From positions 52,768-116,767 of the forward strand of contig PGZE01000018.1 of NCBI GenBank assembly GCA_002840015.1: a stretch of 64,000 bases of DNA. The letters run 5' to 3'. Made by a program: the position numbers and the translations under genes. Positions within the stretch are counted from its first letter, which is position 1, and each line of letters begins with the position of its first letter. Source of the stretch: Gammaproteobacteria bacterium HGW-Gammaproteobacteria-2 (GTDB lineage: Bacteria; Pseudomonadota; Gammaproteobacteria; Xanthomonadales; Xanthomonadaceae). Below the pieces are notes generated by a model. The model ran no database searches, had not been told where the DNA came from, and worked only from the letters and a program-made list of their open reading frames with translations. This document shows, one piece after another, positions 38,992 to 49,875 of this stretch.

Positions 38992-39741
38992 TCACCCATG
39001 CCCAGGGCTCGGCTCCGGGTAACCGCGTGCCAGCAAAAGACGCGTGGTCGCCGCCGTTGCTGCGGCAAGTACCTCTTCCAGTGGCCGGTTGGCATCGACA
39101 TCCACAATCGGCGCACCATTGAACTTCAGTAGCGGTGTTGCGGCTATTTTCGGCGCCAGCATTTCCCGGCGATGATCGGGTTTGCGTGCGCAGGCGGTAT
39201 CGAGATCAACGTTGAGCCGGATCACCAGATCGGGGCGATAACTGGTCATCCATTCAAACAACGCGCGCTCGCGCCTGGCCATCCAGCGCACCAACACATT
39301 GCCATTGCCCGTGGCATCAACCGACAGGCCAGGGCCATCATAACCACCCGCCACATCCAACTGTGGGTAGCGATCAGAGACAATAATCACGCCACGCCGG
39401 CGCAGCGCCATCATGCATTGGAATCGGCGCGCACGCCGCAACGAGAATGCGCATATCACCAATGCCGTCATCAGCCCCGGCATTTTTTCTCTGCTCCGCT
39501 TTGCCCGCGTTTTGTCGGTCTTGCGTGCGATTACCCGGTCAAGCACTCCCCCAATCAATGGCAGACGCGCGAGTGATCGCCCGATATTGCCGGATTGCTT
39601 GCCCAGGTGAGCACCATCTGCCGGAGCGAAACGATTCGCCCAGGCAAGTACCGCCTCGATTACTGTGGACTTGCCGGAGCCATCACAGCCGATAACGGCG
39701 ATCAGCGGAGGGAGGTCCGAAGCGATCACTGAACACCTCAT
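38992..39741 (-). CDS. Thymidylate-kinase-like P-loop protein, paralogue A
   Basis: 249 residues from ATG 39741 (GTG 39729, preceded by GAGG, is an alternative). P-loop 'IAVIGCDGSGKSTVIEAVL'; 'IIVSDRYPQLDVAGGYDGPG' matches the DRY region that binds the nucleotide base in thymidylate kinases; 'RLNVDLDTACARKPDHR' resembles the lid. True Tmk proteins are about 210 aa and do not carry the 'YPQ..V.G.YDGPGL' extension, so the substrate may differ. Four paralogues lie within 6 kb (A-D). A and B are most alike ('KIAATPLLKFNGA' in both). Confidence 0.7.
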   Translation of the reverse strand: MRCSVIASDLPPLIAVIGCDGSGKSTVIEAVLAWANRFAPADGAHLGKQSGNIGRSLARLPLIGGVLDRVIARKTDKTRAKRSREKMPGLMTALVICAFSLRRARRFQCMMALRRRGVIIVSDRYPQLDVAGGYDGPGLSVDATGNGNVLVRWMARRERALFEWMTSYRPDLVIRLNVDLDTACARKPDHRREMLAPKIAATPLLKFNGAPIVDVDANRPLEEVLAAATAATTRLLLARGYPEPSPGHG

Positions 39742-39905
39742 GGTTGCGTTGGCCGATCTGGCGATGCCCACACCAAGGATGCCCGCGCTGGCGCAGCGTC
39801 CGGCGGGCGAACAAACATAGCGTGTGATCCACTTGCAAGCTCCGGCTCAGCCAGCACGCCTTGGCTCAAGGGCACAAATTATCCGCATGCCGCATTACCG
39901 CTGTG

Positions 39906-40451
39906 TTACCAGTTAACGGCAACGATCACACCACCACCCTTGCTGTCGGCCCAAGGCACGAGGCGTACCTTGTCGTTGAATGCATCGGTGAACAACCAGC
40001 CGGTGGCGGTGCCCAACGCGGCGCCGGCCACTACGTCATACCAGTGGTGCTCGTTGGAACGCTCGCGTCCGATGCCAACCACCGTCGCCAGCGCATACGC
40101 TGGCAAGCCGGCTTGCCAGCCGTAGCGGCGATGTAGCGTGGTTGCCGAGGCAAACGACAATGCCGTGTGCCCGGACGGGAAGCTCTTGTTGTCGCTGTTG
40201 TCCGGCCGCCGCTCCGGGAACGTCTGCTTGAGCACTTCGGCCAGCGCACCGGCACTGCCGACGCTGAGCGCTGCCTGGCCAAGACCTTCCCAGTCACCCT
40301 TCGCGGTCGGAACAATGAGGGCAGTCCCCATCAGCGACAGTGCGCCGACGTTGCTGATGTTGTCCCAATCATTCTTGTCGAGTGCCTGCGCCGCAGGATT
40401 GACGAGTGCAACGGCCAACAAAAACGCCAGCGAAACAAACCGGGTTTTCAT
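39906..40451 (-). CDS. PAP2-family phosphatase, exported
   Basis: 181 residues. Cleavable signal peptide 'MKTRFVSLAFLLAVALVNPA' ending near 'AQA'. The three phosphatase motifs are present: KxxxxxxRP in 'KQTFPERRP', PSGH in 'SFPSGHTALSF', and RxxxxxHxxxD in 'GRERSNEHHWYDV' (Gly replaces the usual Ser before Arg). No clear multi-helix membrane core, so it is probably periplasmic or outer-membrane associated, like some lipid A or undecaprenyl pyrophosphate phosphatases. It diverges from the second PAP2 gene by 152 bp. Confidence 0.85.
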   Translation of the reverse strand: MKTRFVSLAFLLAVALVNPAAQALDKNDWDNISNVGALSLMGTALIVPTAKGDWEGLGQAALSVGSAGALAEVLKQTFPERRPDNSDNKSFPSGHTALSFASATTLHRRYGWQAGLPAYALATVVGIGRERSNEHHWYDVVAGAALGTATGWLFTDAFNDKVRLVPWADSKGGGVIVAVNW

Positions 40452-40603
40452 TTATTTTCCTTGATAAACAACCGACTGGCGAGGCGCGCCAGACGCTGGC
40501 CGCGACGTTCCGGAAGCCACGCCGGTGCGACACCGACACAATGTACACTGACGATACTTAAATATGTCTTAAAGTTCACCCTGAGCCGCCCTTTGATATC
40601 GCC

Positions 40604-41323
40604 ATGCCGTTGCCGCCACCGGCGCATGGCGCACCACCACAGCGAGTAATCCATGTGCCAACCCTGAATCTGGCTGGTCGTCGCCTGTGGCGCTGGCTAC
40701 CCGCATTGATTTTGCTACTGTCCGCAGGTGGTGGCCTTGGCCTCGCGAATTACGGGCCAGCACCATTTGATGAGCCCGTATTGATCTGGTTTCGCGACAG
40801 CGGCAACAGCGCGCTTATCGCCGGCCCGGTGTGGGTTACGACATTCTGGTTAACTGTTTCCTGGCTGGGCGATGCGCTGCCGCGTATCGTCGCGGCAGTA
40901 ATGGCCTTGATTGCACTATTGTGGTTTCGCCGTCGCCGCGATGCCCTGTTGATGAGCGGCGTACTGCTCAGTGGCCTCATGCTCTCGTCCGCGATCAAGC
41001 ACTGGGTGGCTCGGCCACGGCCAGAACTGGTGGCGCATCTGGATCACTTCAGTTCGGCCAGCTTCCCCAGCGGCCACGCACTGAACAGCACCCTGTTCTA
41101 CATGACCATCGCGTTATTGCTTGCGCCACTGCTGCGGCGGCACAGTGAGCGTTTGGCGCTGTATGGGGTGGCGGTTGCGCTGTCGCTGATGATCGGCATT
41201 TCGCGTGTTGCGCTGGGCGTGCATTACCCCAGCGATGTGCTTGCCAGTTGGGTGATCAGTGCGGCCTGGCTGTGGCTGTGGTTCGGCGCCGCCGACCGCT
41301 ATTGGCCGAAGGCCATCCGGTAG
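40604..41323 (+). CDS. PAP2-family membrane phosphatase
   Basis: 239 residues with about five or six membrane helices. Motifs: K-x6-RP in 'KHWVARPRPEL', PSGH in 'SASFPSGHALNS', and SRxxxxxHxxxD in 'ISRVALGVHYPSDVLAS'. This is the usual membrane-bound lipid phosphatase layout (PgpB/BcrC-like), probably acting on undecaprenyl pyrophosphate or phosphatidyl substrates. Convergent with P-loop paralogue B. Confidence 0.87.
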   Translation: MPLPPPAHGAPPQRVIHVPTLNLAGRRLWRWLPALILLLSAGGGLGLANYGPAPFDEPVLIWFRDSGNSALIAGPVWVTTFWLTVSWLGDALPRIVAAVMALIALLWFRRRRDALLMSGVLLSGLMLSSAIKHWVARPRPELVAHLDHFSSASFPSGHALNSTLFYMTIALLLAPLLRRHSERLALYGVAVALSLMIGISRVALGVHYPSDVLASWVISAAWLWLWFGAADRYWPKAIR

Positions 41324-41384
41324 CACTTCGCCATCGCCCGGTAACGCTTCACCTTGCGGCAATTGAAACCGATAGCTCTCAGTA

Positions 41385-42110
41385 TCAATGCTTCGGTTCA
41401 GCGTAACCCTGTGCGGTCAGTACCTGCGTCACCGCCGCCCTGGCCGCAGCCAGTACCGCATCGAGCGGCTGGGTGCCGTCGATATCCACGATGGACGCAC
41501 CATTGAACTTCAACAACGGCGTGGCGGCAATTTTTTCTGCCAGCAATTCGCGCCGGTGATCGGGCTTGCGGGCGCAAGCCGTATCCAGATCCACATTGAG
41601 GCGGAGCACTAGATCCGGGCGGTAGCTGGTCATGCGCTCGTGATTGGCGCGCTCGCGGCGCGCCAGCCAACGCACGATGGCATTACCCGAAGCAGTCACC
41701 GACAAGCCGGTGCCATCGTAGGAACCGGGCACATCGAGCTGCGGGTAGCGGTCGGTGACGATAATCAACCCCTGCCGGCGCAAGGCCATCATTCGCCGGA
41801 AGCGGCGCGCAGCGCGCAGCGCGAATACGCTGAGCACCAGCGCGGTCAACAAGCCCGGCGCCTTTTTGTCACGCTGCGCGCGGGTGCTGTCGGTCTTGCG
41901 CTTGATCACGCGGCCAAGCCATGCGCCGATCAATGGCCAGCGCTCCAGCGCGCGGCCAACGGTGCCCGCCTGCTTGCCCAAATGCGCCGCTGCCGCCGGG
42001 CCGAAGCGGCTGGCCCACGCCAGCACATCCTCGCTAACGGTAGACTTGCCCGAGCCATCGCAACCGATGACGGCAATCAGCGGCCCCAGTTCCGCGTGCT
42101 GCGTTGTCAT
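41385..42110 (-). CDS. Thymidylate-kinase-like P-loop protein, paralogue B
   Basis: 241 residues from ATG 42110, whose ATGA overlaps the stop of the ICMT-like gene, so the two are co-translated. P-loop 'IAVIGCDGSGKSTVSEDVL', 'IIVTDRYPQLDVPGSYDGTG', 'RLNVDLDTACARKPDHR'. Very similar to paralogue A over the whole length, pointing to a recent duplication. Coupling with a membrane methyltransferase hints at a lipid- or surface-linked substrate, which is inference. Confidence 0.72.
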   Translation of the reverse strand: MTTQHAELGPLIAVIGCDGSGKSTVSEDVLAWASRFGPAAAAHLGKQAGTVGRALERWPLIGAWLGRVIKRKTDSTRAQRDKKAPGLLTALVLSVFALRAARRFRRMMALRRQGLIIVTDRYPQLDVPGSYDGTGLSVTASGNAIVRWLARRERANHERMTSYRPDLVLRLNVDLDTACARKPDHRRELLAEKIAATPLLKFNGASIVDIDGTQPLDAVLAAARAAVTQVLTAQGYAEPKH

Positions 42111-42850
42111 CAGGAAATATCGGCGAAGGTCTTGCTGAATCGACGCAGTAAATGGATCACCAGCGATACCACCGCCAGCAACACCCAAGCACCATACCAG
42201 CCGATATTTTCATGGAAACGACTGATATCAAAACCAGCACGCGCGAAGTCGTACAGCATCACTGCGGTCACCAGCCAGAACAGCTTCTTGTTTTCGCGGC
42301 GAATGCAGCGACGCAGCCAGAACGGGTATTTCGGCTTCAGCCAGCCATGCAGGCGCGGTAGCAGAAACGGCACGTGGGTTGCCCACTGCGCATGCGCTTC
42401 AGGAAACTGCGTACGCAAGAACTCTTCTTCAAACGTCGCCACTCGCTCATAGACGATAATTGAAATCAGCAACACCAATGCGCCATACACCCAACTGCCC
42501 GAGAGCATGGCAATACCGGTGAAATTGATGATCCGACCGACGTAAAGCGGGTTTCGCACCAGCGAGTATGGGCCGGTGGTGTTCAATTCCGCCGCGACCG
42601 GTGCATCCTTGGAATTGCCCGAGGTGCCGAGCGCCGCAAAACCGCTGGTAATGATACGGATCAATGCACCCGCCACCGCAATGGCCAGCGACGACCAGAA
42701 CCACGCCTGATTGGCGCTTTCCGTGGCAAATGGGCCGATAGTGCGAGAGTGATAGGCGATGATCGCGCCACCGATGACTACGGCTGTCAGGTAATGACCG
42801 CGGATCTTGAACAGGGCTTCGCCGCTGCGCGCGAGTTCGTGTTGATACAT
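42110..42850 (-). CDS. ICMT/PEMT-like membrane methyltransferase
   Basis: 246 residues with about six membrane helices. The SAM-binding signature of isoprenylcysteine carboxyl methyltransferase / phospholipid N-methyltransferase proteins is seen: 'GPYSLVRNPLYVGRIINFTG' (family R-H/N-P-x-Y-x-G) and 'FEEEFLRTQFPEAHAQW' (E-E-x-x-L-x-x-x-F). Bacterial members methylate lipids or unknown membrane substrates. It is the first gene of a two-gene unit with P-loop paralogue B. Confidence 0.78.
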   Translation of the reverse strand: MYQHELARSGEALFKIRGHYLTAVVIGGAIIAYHSRTIGPFATESANQAWFWSSLAIAVAGALIRIITSGFAALGTSGNSKDAPVAAELNTTGPYSLVRNPLYVGRIINFTGIAMLSGSWVYGALVLLISIIVYERVATFEEEFLRTQFPEAHAQWATHVPFLLPRLHGWLKPKYPFWLRRCIRRENKKLFWLVTAVMLYDFARAGFDISRFHENIGWYGAWVLLAVVSLVIHLLRRFSKTFADIS

Positions 42851-43070
42851 AGGTGGTGTTCCTCACAAGGGGACAGCGACTGGCGAAATACGGCGGCCTG
42901 TCAGCAGCCATGGGATAACGACCGCGGCGAACGCGGCCAGCCCTGAATTGTAACATATTGTTAACATGGCATTGGTTTCCGGCCGCTGGCGATGATCTCA
43001 ACCCCAAGGTTTGCTCACCGGCAAAAACGTCGTAATCTGCTACGTTGAATGGATACTCGGGTTCAACTCG

Positions 43071-43796
43071 GTGAAATCTCAGCGCCAAAAAATACCGCAC
43101 CAACTGCTTGCTGGAGTGATTGCCGTGATCGGCTGTGATGGTTCGGGAAAATCGACGCTGACTGCCGACCTGCTCGCCCATCTGCGCGCCGAGCAAGCGA
43201 CCGAGTTGCTGTATCTGGGCCAGTCCTCGGGCAACATCGCCGACGCGATCCGCAGCCTGCCGCTGATCGGCCCCGCATTCGGGCGCTATCTGGTGCGCAA
43301 GGCCGAGCGCGCACATGCCAAGGACAAGAAATCCGCATCACCGGATATTCCCACCGCGCTGGTGATCCATCTGCTGTCGCGCTGGCGCCATCACAAGTTC
43401 CGGCGAATGCTGGCGCTCAACCGTCGTGGCGTGGTGGTGATCGCTGATCGCTATCCGCAAGCCGAGGTGCCGGGCTTTTACTTTGATGGGCCTGGCCTGG
43501 ACTGCAACGGTATCAACAACGCGTTTGTGCGCTGGCTTGCGGCGCGCGAACTGCGGCTGTATCAACGCATGGCCAGCCATGTGCCGGCATTGCTGATTCG
43601 CCTCAATATCGATGCTGAAACCGCCCACGCCCGCAAGCCCGACCACAAGCTATCGATGCTGCAAGACAAGGTCAAGGTGATCCCGGCCCTGGATTTCAAT
43701 GGCGCGCACATTCTCGATCTCGACGGCCGCGACCCCTACCCGCAGGTCCTGCAGGCGGCATTGACGGCCGCGCGCGCTGCCGTTGCCTCGCGGTAA
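43071..43796 (+). CDS. Thymidylate-kinase-like P-loop protein, paralogue C
   Basis: 241 residues from GTG 43071; a TTG at 43011 in the same frame is possible, so the start is uncertain. P-loop 'IAVIGCDGSGKSTLTADLL', 'VVIADRYPQAEVPGFYFDGPGL', 'RLNIDAETAHARKPDHK'. Closer to paralogue D (both share 'YPQVLQAAL' and 'DRYPQAE.PGF') than to A and B. It diverges from the ICMT-like gene. Confidence 0.7.
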   Translation: MKSQRQKIPHQLLAGVIAVIGCDGSGKSTLTADLLAHLRAEQATELLYLGQSSGNIADAIRSLPLIGPAFGRYLVRKAERAHAKDKKSASPDIPTALVIHLLSRWRHHKFRRMLALNRRGVVVIADRYPQAEVPGFYFDGPGLDCNGINNAFVRWLAARELRLYQRMASHVPALLIRLNIDAETAHARKPDHKLSMLQDKVKVIPALDFNGAHILDLDGRDPYPQVLQAALTAARAAVASR

Positions 43797-43901
43797 AATG
43801 ACCGCAGCCTGGAGTTATGCGTACCTGTGCTCGTATGACGCTCTGTGTGTGTACCGATTACACTGTGCAGTCAAGTCCATCCGTTGAATGCCGAGTGCCA
43901 G

Positions 43902-44636
43902 ATGCCTGAGAACATAGCTCCTGCCGGTGCGCCGCACGCTCCCCTCACCGGCGTCGTCGCTGTGGTTGGCTGCGATGGCACCGGCAAATCGACTTTGACC
44001 GCCGACCTGCTCACCCATCTGCGCAGCAAGGGGCCAGCCGAACGCCGCTACATGGGGCTGATCTCCGGCGAAATGGGCGACAAGATCAAGCAACTTCCCT
44101 TCATCGGCGTGCGCCTGGAGCGTTATCTCGCAGCCAAGGCGCGGCGCGCACAGGACATGAAAAAGAAGCTGCCGGGCACCTTTACCGCGATCGTGATGTA
44201 TCTGCTGTCGCTGTGGCGGGTTTCGCGACTGCGGCGGGTGATGCGCTTGTCACACGATGGCGTGCTGGTGATTGCTGATCGCTACCCGCAGGCGGAAATT
44301 CCGGGTTTCAACTATGACGGCCCGGGCCTGACCGCCCATCGCACCAACAACTGGCTGATACGAAAGCTGGCAGCGCGCGAGCAGAAGCTTTACGAGTGGA
44401 TGTCCGAGCAAAGGCCTGCGCTGATCATCCGCCTCACCATCGACGCCGATACCGCGTATGCGCGTAAACCCGACCATCACCTGTCCGAGCTGCGCGACAA
44501 AATCGAGGTGATGCCGCGCATCCGCTACAACGGCGCCAATGTACGTGATATCGATTCGCGGATGCCGTATCCGCAAGTGCTGCAAGCTGCCTTGCAGGCA
44601 ATCGATGCGGCGCTCACCCGCGCGCAACAGCGCTGA
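43902..44636 (+). CDS. Thymidylate-kinase-like P-loop protein, paralogue D
   Basis: 244 residues from ATG 43902. P-loop 'VAVVGCDGTGKSTLTADLL', 'LVIADRYPQAEIPGFNYDGPGL', 'RLTIDADTAYARKPDHH'. It follows paralogue C on the same strand by 105 bp and is clearly its tandem duplicate. All four copies keep the P-loop Lys and the DRYPQ motif, so all look catalytically competent. Confidence 0.72.
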   Translation: MPENIAPAGAPHAPLTGVVAVVGCDGTGKSTLTADLLTHLRSKGPAERRYMGLISGEMGDKIKQLPFIGVRLERYLAAKARRAQDMKKKLPGTFTAIVMYLLSLWRVSRLRRVMRLSHDGVLVIADRYPQAEIPGFNYDGPGLTAHRTNNWLIRKLAAREQKLYEWMSEQRPALIIRLTIDADTAYARKPDHHLSELRDKIEVMPRIRYNGANVRDIDSRMPYPQVLQAALQAIDAALTRAQQR

Positions 44637-44683
44637 CGTTTTCGCAAACCGGCGATGCCCGGCGTACCCCGAGCAGGATCAAC

Positions 44684-45657
44684 ATGGATCTCAATCTGCG
44701 CGACAAGGTGGCGATCATCACCGGTGCCAGTCGCGGCATTGGCCGTACCATCGCCCGCACGCTGGTAGGCGAAGGCGCAAAGGTGGTGGTGGTCGCGCGA
44801 TCACGCGAAGCACTTGACGTGCTGGCGCGCGAGAGCGGCGGTGATTGCCTGGTGCATGCCGCCGATCTGCGCGACCCTAGTGTCCTGTCACGCCTCTAGT
44901 GACGTGTTCAGAGCCTCCGCCCAAGTGCCAAGACAAGGCGCAGTCCGCAGGGAATGGCGTGCCCTTGCCAAGGACTGCAACGCAGTATTGGCGCTTGGGC
45001 GAGTCCTGCGCTCGCGCGCCTAGCATCTGGCCGCTTCTCAGCTTGCTGAATACGCCACTAGAGGCGTGACAGGACACTAGCGCAGCCGCTGCGCTGATCG
45101 CGGCGACACTGGCGCGCTTCGGGCGCATCGACGTACTGGTCAACAACGCCGGCGCCACCGTACGCGGGGATTTTCTCGCGCTCGACGACGCTCAGTGGGC
45201 CGACGGATTTGCGCTGAAGTTCTTCGGTGCGATGCGTTGCTGTCGTGCCGCCTGGCCGCATCTGCGCGCCAGTAGCGGCGCGATCGTCAATATTGCCGGC
45301 GTCGGCGGCCGCACCGGTAGCGCCGAATTCGCCATCGGCGGCAGCGTCAACGCCGCCGTACTCAATCTCACCAAGGCGCTCGCGGATCGCGGGATTGCCG
45401 ACGGCGTGCGGGTCAACGCGATCAATCCCGGCTCGATCGCCACCGATCGCCTGCTCACGCGCATCGCCAGCGTCGCGCAAAGCGAAGGCATCGATGCTGA
45501 AACTGCGGCGCGGCGGATGGCGCAAAAACTCGGGGTAGCACGTTTTGGCACCCCCGAAGACGTGGCGCGCGCGGTGGCGTTTCTGGCCTCGCCTGCCGCC
45601 GCCTACCTGCAGGGCGCCATCCTCGACGTTGACGGCGGTCAGACGCGAACACTGTGA
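44684..45657 (+). pseudogene. Short-chain dehydrogenase/reductase interrupted by a MITE
   Basis: The gene starts 'MDLNLRDKVAIITGASRGIGRTIARTLVGEGA' with the NAD(P) glycine motif TGASRGIG, then stops at 44897-44899 inside an inserted element. After removal of 200 bp (44881-45080) the frame is restored as 'LRDPSAAAALIAATLARFGRIDVLVNNAG'. It continues through the conserved NNAG motif to 'ASPAAAYLQGAILDVDGGQ', giving 257 residues. The active-site region around 45290-45420 has 'NIAGVGGRTGSAEFAIGGS' in place of the usual S...YxxxK, so catalysis may have been atypical even before insertion. Substrate unknown. Confidence 0.85.
44881..45080. mobile_element. MITE-like insertion (200 bp net) with perfect 24-bp inverted ends
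   Basis: The ends TAGTGTCCTGTCACGCC... (44878-44901) and its exact reverse complement (45056-45079) are perfect inverted repeats. They are flanked by CTAG at 44877-44880 and 45077-45080, so the target was CTAG or its central TA, duplicated on insertion. The interior has no open frame of note. Size, ends and TA-type target fit a MITE mobilised by an IS630/Tc1-like transposase, which is not in the window. Confidence 0.85.
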
Positions 45658-45673
45658 CTCGCGATTCAGTCCG

Positions 45674-45759
45674 TTGGATGGGTAGAGCGTAGCGACCGAG
45701 CGAAGTGAAGGCGTAGTTCGCGCAGCGAACGCTGTCGCGAAGCGACAGAAACCCATCAA
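45674..45759. repeat. Imperfect palindromic intergenic repeat
   Basis: TTGGATGGGT (45674-45683) and ACCCATCAA (45751-45759) bracket a GC-rich interior with repeated AGCGA/GCGAA words. A related interior occurs at about 46880-46945. It lies between the 3' ends of the SDR gene and the convergent dehydrogenase gene. It looks like a dispersed non-coding repeat. Confidence 0.5.
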
Positions 45760-45790
45760 TCCCAGTGCCTCGACGAATAGCAACGGAATT

Positions 45791-46645
45791 TTATCGCACG
45801 CGCTTACGCACGATCAGCGCCGAGGTATCGGCATCGCCGTGGCCGGCGTCAACGAGCGCCGCATAGTCGGCCAGTGCCTGGTCGATCACCGCGGTGCTGG
45901 TGCCGGCAGCGTGCGCCATGCCGTGTACGATGCGCAAATCCTTGAGCAGGTGCGCGCACTTGAAGCCGGGCACAAACTCGTTACGCAACATCGTCGCGCC
46001 GCGCTTGTCGAGAAACCAGTTGCCGGCAGCCCCGGCGGCCAGAGTCGGCAACAGCCGCGCCGGGTCGAGGCCAAGCCGTTCGCCGAGCGCCAGGCCCTCG
46101 CATACGGCTTCATTGATCCCGGCGACCAGAATCTGATTCACCGCCTTGGTGGCCTGGCCGGCACCACTGTCGCCCATCAGGGTGATTTTAGCGGCGTAGC
46201 ATTGCAGCGCTACCATCGCCTTGTCGAGATCGGCCTGGGTGCCGCCGACCATCACCGACAGCTTGCCGTTGCGTGCGCCTTCGACGCCGCCGGAAACCGG
46301 CGCGTCGAGACAACCGATGCCGTACGCGGCGAGTTGTGCAGCGGCCTTGCACGCGGTGTCCACCGACACCGTTGAGTGATCGACCACCACCGCCCCTTCG
46401 CGCAACACCGTAGCCAGCGCGGCGACGTTTTCCAACACGTCACTATCCATCGAAACGCACAACACCACGATGCCGCACTCGGTAAAGTCGGATGCCGCAT
46501 GCGCAGCAAGTACGCCCAGCTCTGCCGCCAGATGATCGGCCTTGGCCTGAGTGCGATTGCCCACCATCGCCAGCAGGCCGCGCTGATGCAGGTGGCGCGC
46601 AATCGGCTCGCCCATCGCGCCCAGTCCAATCACTCCGACGTTCAT
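45791..46645 (-). CDS. 3-hydroxyisobutyrate dehydrogenase-family oxidoreductase
   Basis: 284 residues from ATG 46645. Rossmann motif 'VGVIGLGAMGEPIARHLHQRG' (GxGxMG), substrate-binding 'LDAPVSGGVEGARNGKLSVMVGG', catalytic Lys in 'GAGQATKAVNQIL'. The beta-hydroxyacid dehydrogenase family includes 3-hydroxyisobutyrate and tartronate semialdehyde reductases; residues visible here do not fix the substrate. Stand-alone gene. Confidence 0.85.
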   Translation of the reverse strand: MNVGVIGLGAMGEPIARHLHQRGLLAMVGNRTQAKADHLAAELGVLAAHAASDFTECGIVVLCVSMDSDVLENVAALATVLREGAVVVDHSTVSVDTACKAAAQLAAYGIGCLDAPVSGGVEGARNGKLSVMVGGTQADLDKAMVALQCYAAKITLMGDSGAGQATKAVNQILVAGINEAVCEGLALGERLGLDPARLLPTLAAGAAGNWFLDKRGATMLRNEFVPGFKCAHLLKDLRIVHGMAHAAGTSTAVIDQALADYAALVDAGHGDADTSALIVRKRVR

Positions 46646-47027
46646 GTGTTGCTCCTGTGCTTGGCGGCAATGCAATTAAGGTGCAGTGAGGTCTGGATCA
46701 TAGCGACGGATATCGGTAGCCTGCGACTGGTGCAACTTCAGAGCAACGTTTCAACCGGCCTGCAGCCAAGGCCCGCCATGGTGACGACCTTGATTCGTCC
46801 GGTCGCCCACAGGGTGGACTCCTACAGGTGAGCGCTACCGCCTGTCTGTGGCAGCGCACCCTGTGCGCGACCTGCCTACCGAGCTTAGCGAAGGCGTAAC
46901 GAAGGCGTAGCGAGCATTGCGAGCGCTGTCGTGCAGCGACCGATTCCCGAGGCCCACCCACCACATCGCACACAATCTACGCCTCCACTACACTGGCCGG
47001 CAACCCACTGCCGTGCGGAGCCACACC
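46646..47027. repeat. Gene-free gap with REP-like palindromes
   Basis: No coding sequence is credible in these 382 bp. GTCGCCCACAGGGTGGACTC (46802-46821) is another copy of the palindromic motif found at 5.6-5.9, 52.2 and 59.0 kb, and a degenerate partner follows (46847-46872). The segment 46880-46945 is rich in GCGA/GCGAA words and resembles the interior of the repeat at 45674-45759. The promoter of the DUF962 gene should lie near its end. Confidence 0.6.
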
Positions 47028-47522
47028 ATGAACGACCCCATGAACGACAACGCGCCCCTTCGCCCCATCGAGCGCTGGCTCGGAAACTATTCAGGCGATC
47101 ATCGCAATCGCACCAACCAGCGCATCCATCTGGTTTGCGTACCAGCCATCGTGTGGACCGTCATCGCCGCGTTGTGGGCGATCCCGGTGCCACCGTCACT
47201 CGGCCAGCCGGGGCTGTGGGCCGGCATCGCGCTGGCGCTGGCGCTGAGCTACTACTGGCGGCTGTCGCGGCCACTGGCGCTTGGCCTGCTGGTCGCATTC
47301 GTTCTGATGGGCCTGCTCTGCCACCTGCTGTACCTGCGTCTGGGCGGTGGCGGCCTGGCGATCATCGCCAGCATCGTGTTTGTGGTCGCCTGGATCGGCC
47401 AGTTCATCGGTCATCACATTGAAGGCAAGCGGCCGAGTTTCTTCACCGATCTGGTGTATCTGCTGATCGGCCCGCTGTGGACGCTGAGCAAACTCTATCG
47501 CCGGCTCGGCTGGGCGTATTGA
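47028..47522 (+). CDS. DUF962 / Mpo1-like membrane protein
   Basis: 164 residues from ATG 47028. Four membrane helices; conserved histidine motifs 'GDHRNRTNQRIHLVCVP' near the N-terminus and 'QFIGHHIEGKRPSFF' near the C-terminus. These match DUF962/YGL010w proteins; yeast Mpo1 is an Fe(II)-dependent dioxygenase of 2-hydroxy fatty acids. The bacterial role is not established. Confidence 0.85.
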   Translation: MNDPMNDNAPLRPIERWLGNYSGDHRNRTNQRIHLVCVPAIVWTVIAALWAIPVPPSLGQPGLWAGIALALALSYYWRLSRPLALGLLVAFVLMGLLCHLLYLRLGGGGLAIIASIVFVVAWIGQFIGHHIEGKRPSFFTDLVYLLIGPLWTLSKLYRRLGWAY

Positions 47523-47541
47523 AGCACCGGTTTGAAAACAA

Positions 47542-47563
47542 AACCCCGCCTTGCGGCGGGGTT
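47542..47563. terminator. Bidirectional terminator between DUF962 and nirS
   Basis: AACCCCGCC (47542-47550), TTGC loop, GGCGGGGTT (47555-47563), with A-run before and TT/CT after. It sits between convergent genes and can serve both. Same hairpin type as the triple repeat at 26631-26725. Confidence 0.7.
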
Positions 47564-47594
47564 CTGCCTGGTACCACGCGGTCAACAACTGGAT

Positions 47595-49815
<2,221 letters not shown>

Positions 49816-49875
49816 TCAATTCGTGTTTGCGGTGCGCCGCGTAACCTGAGCGCAGTCCAATTTGGAGTGTGTGTG

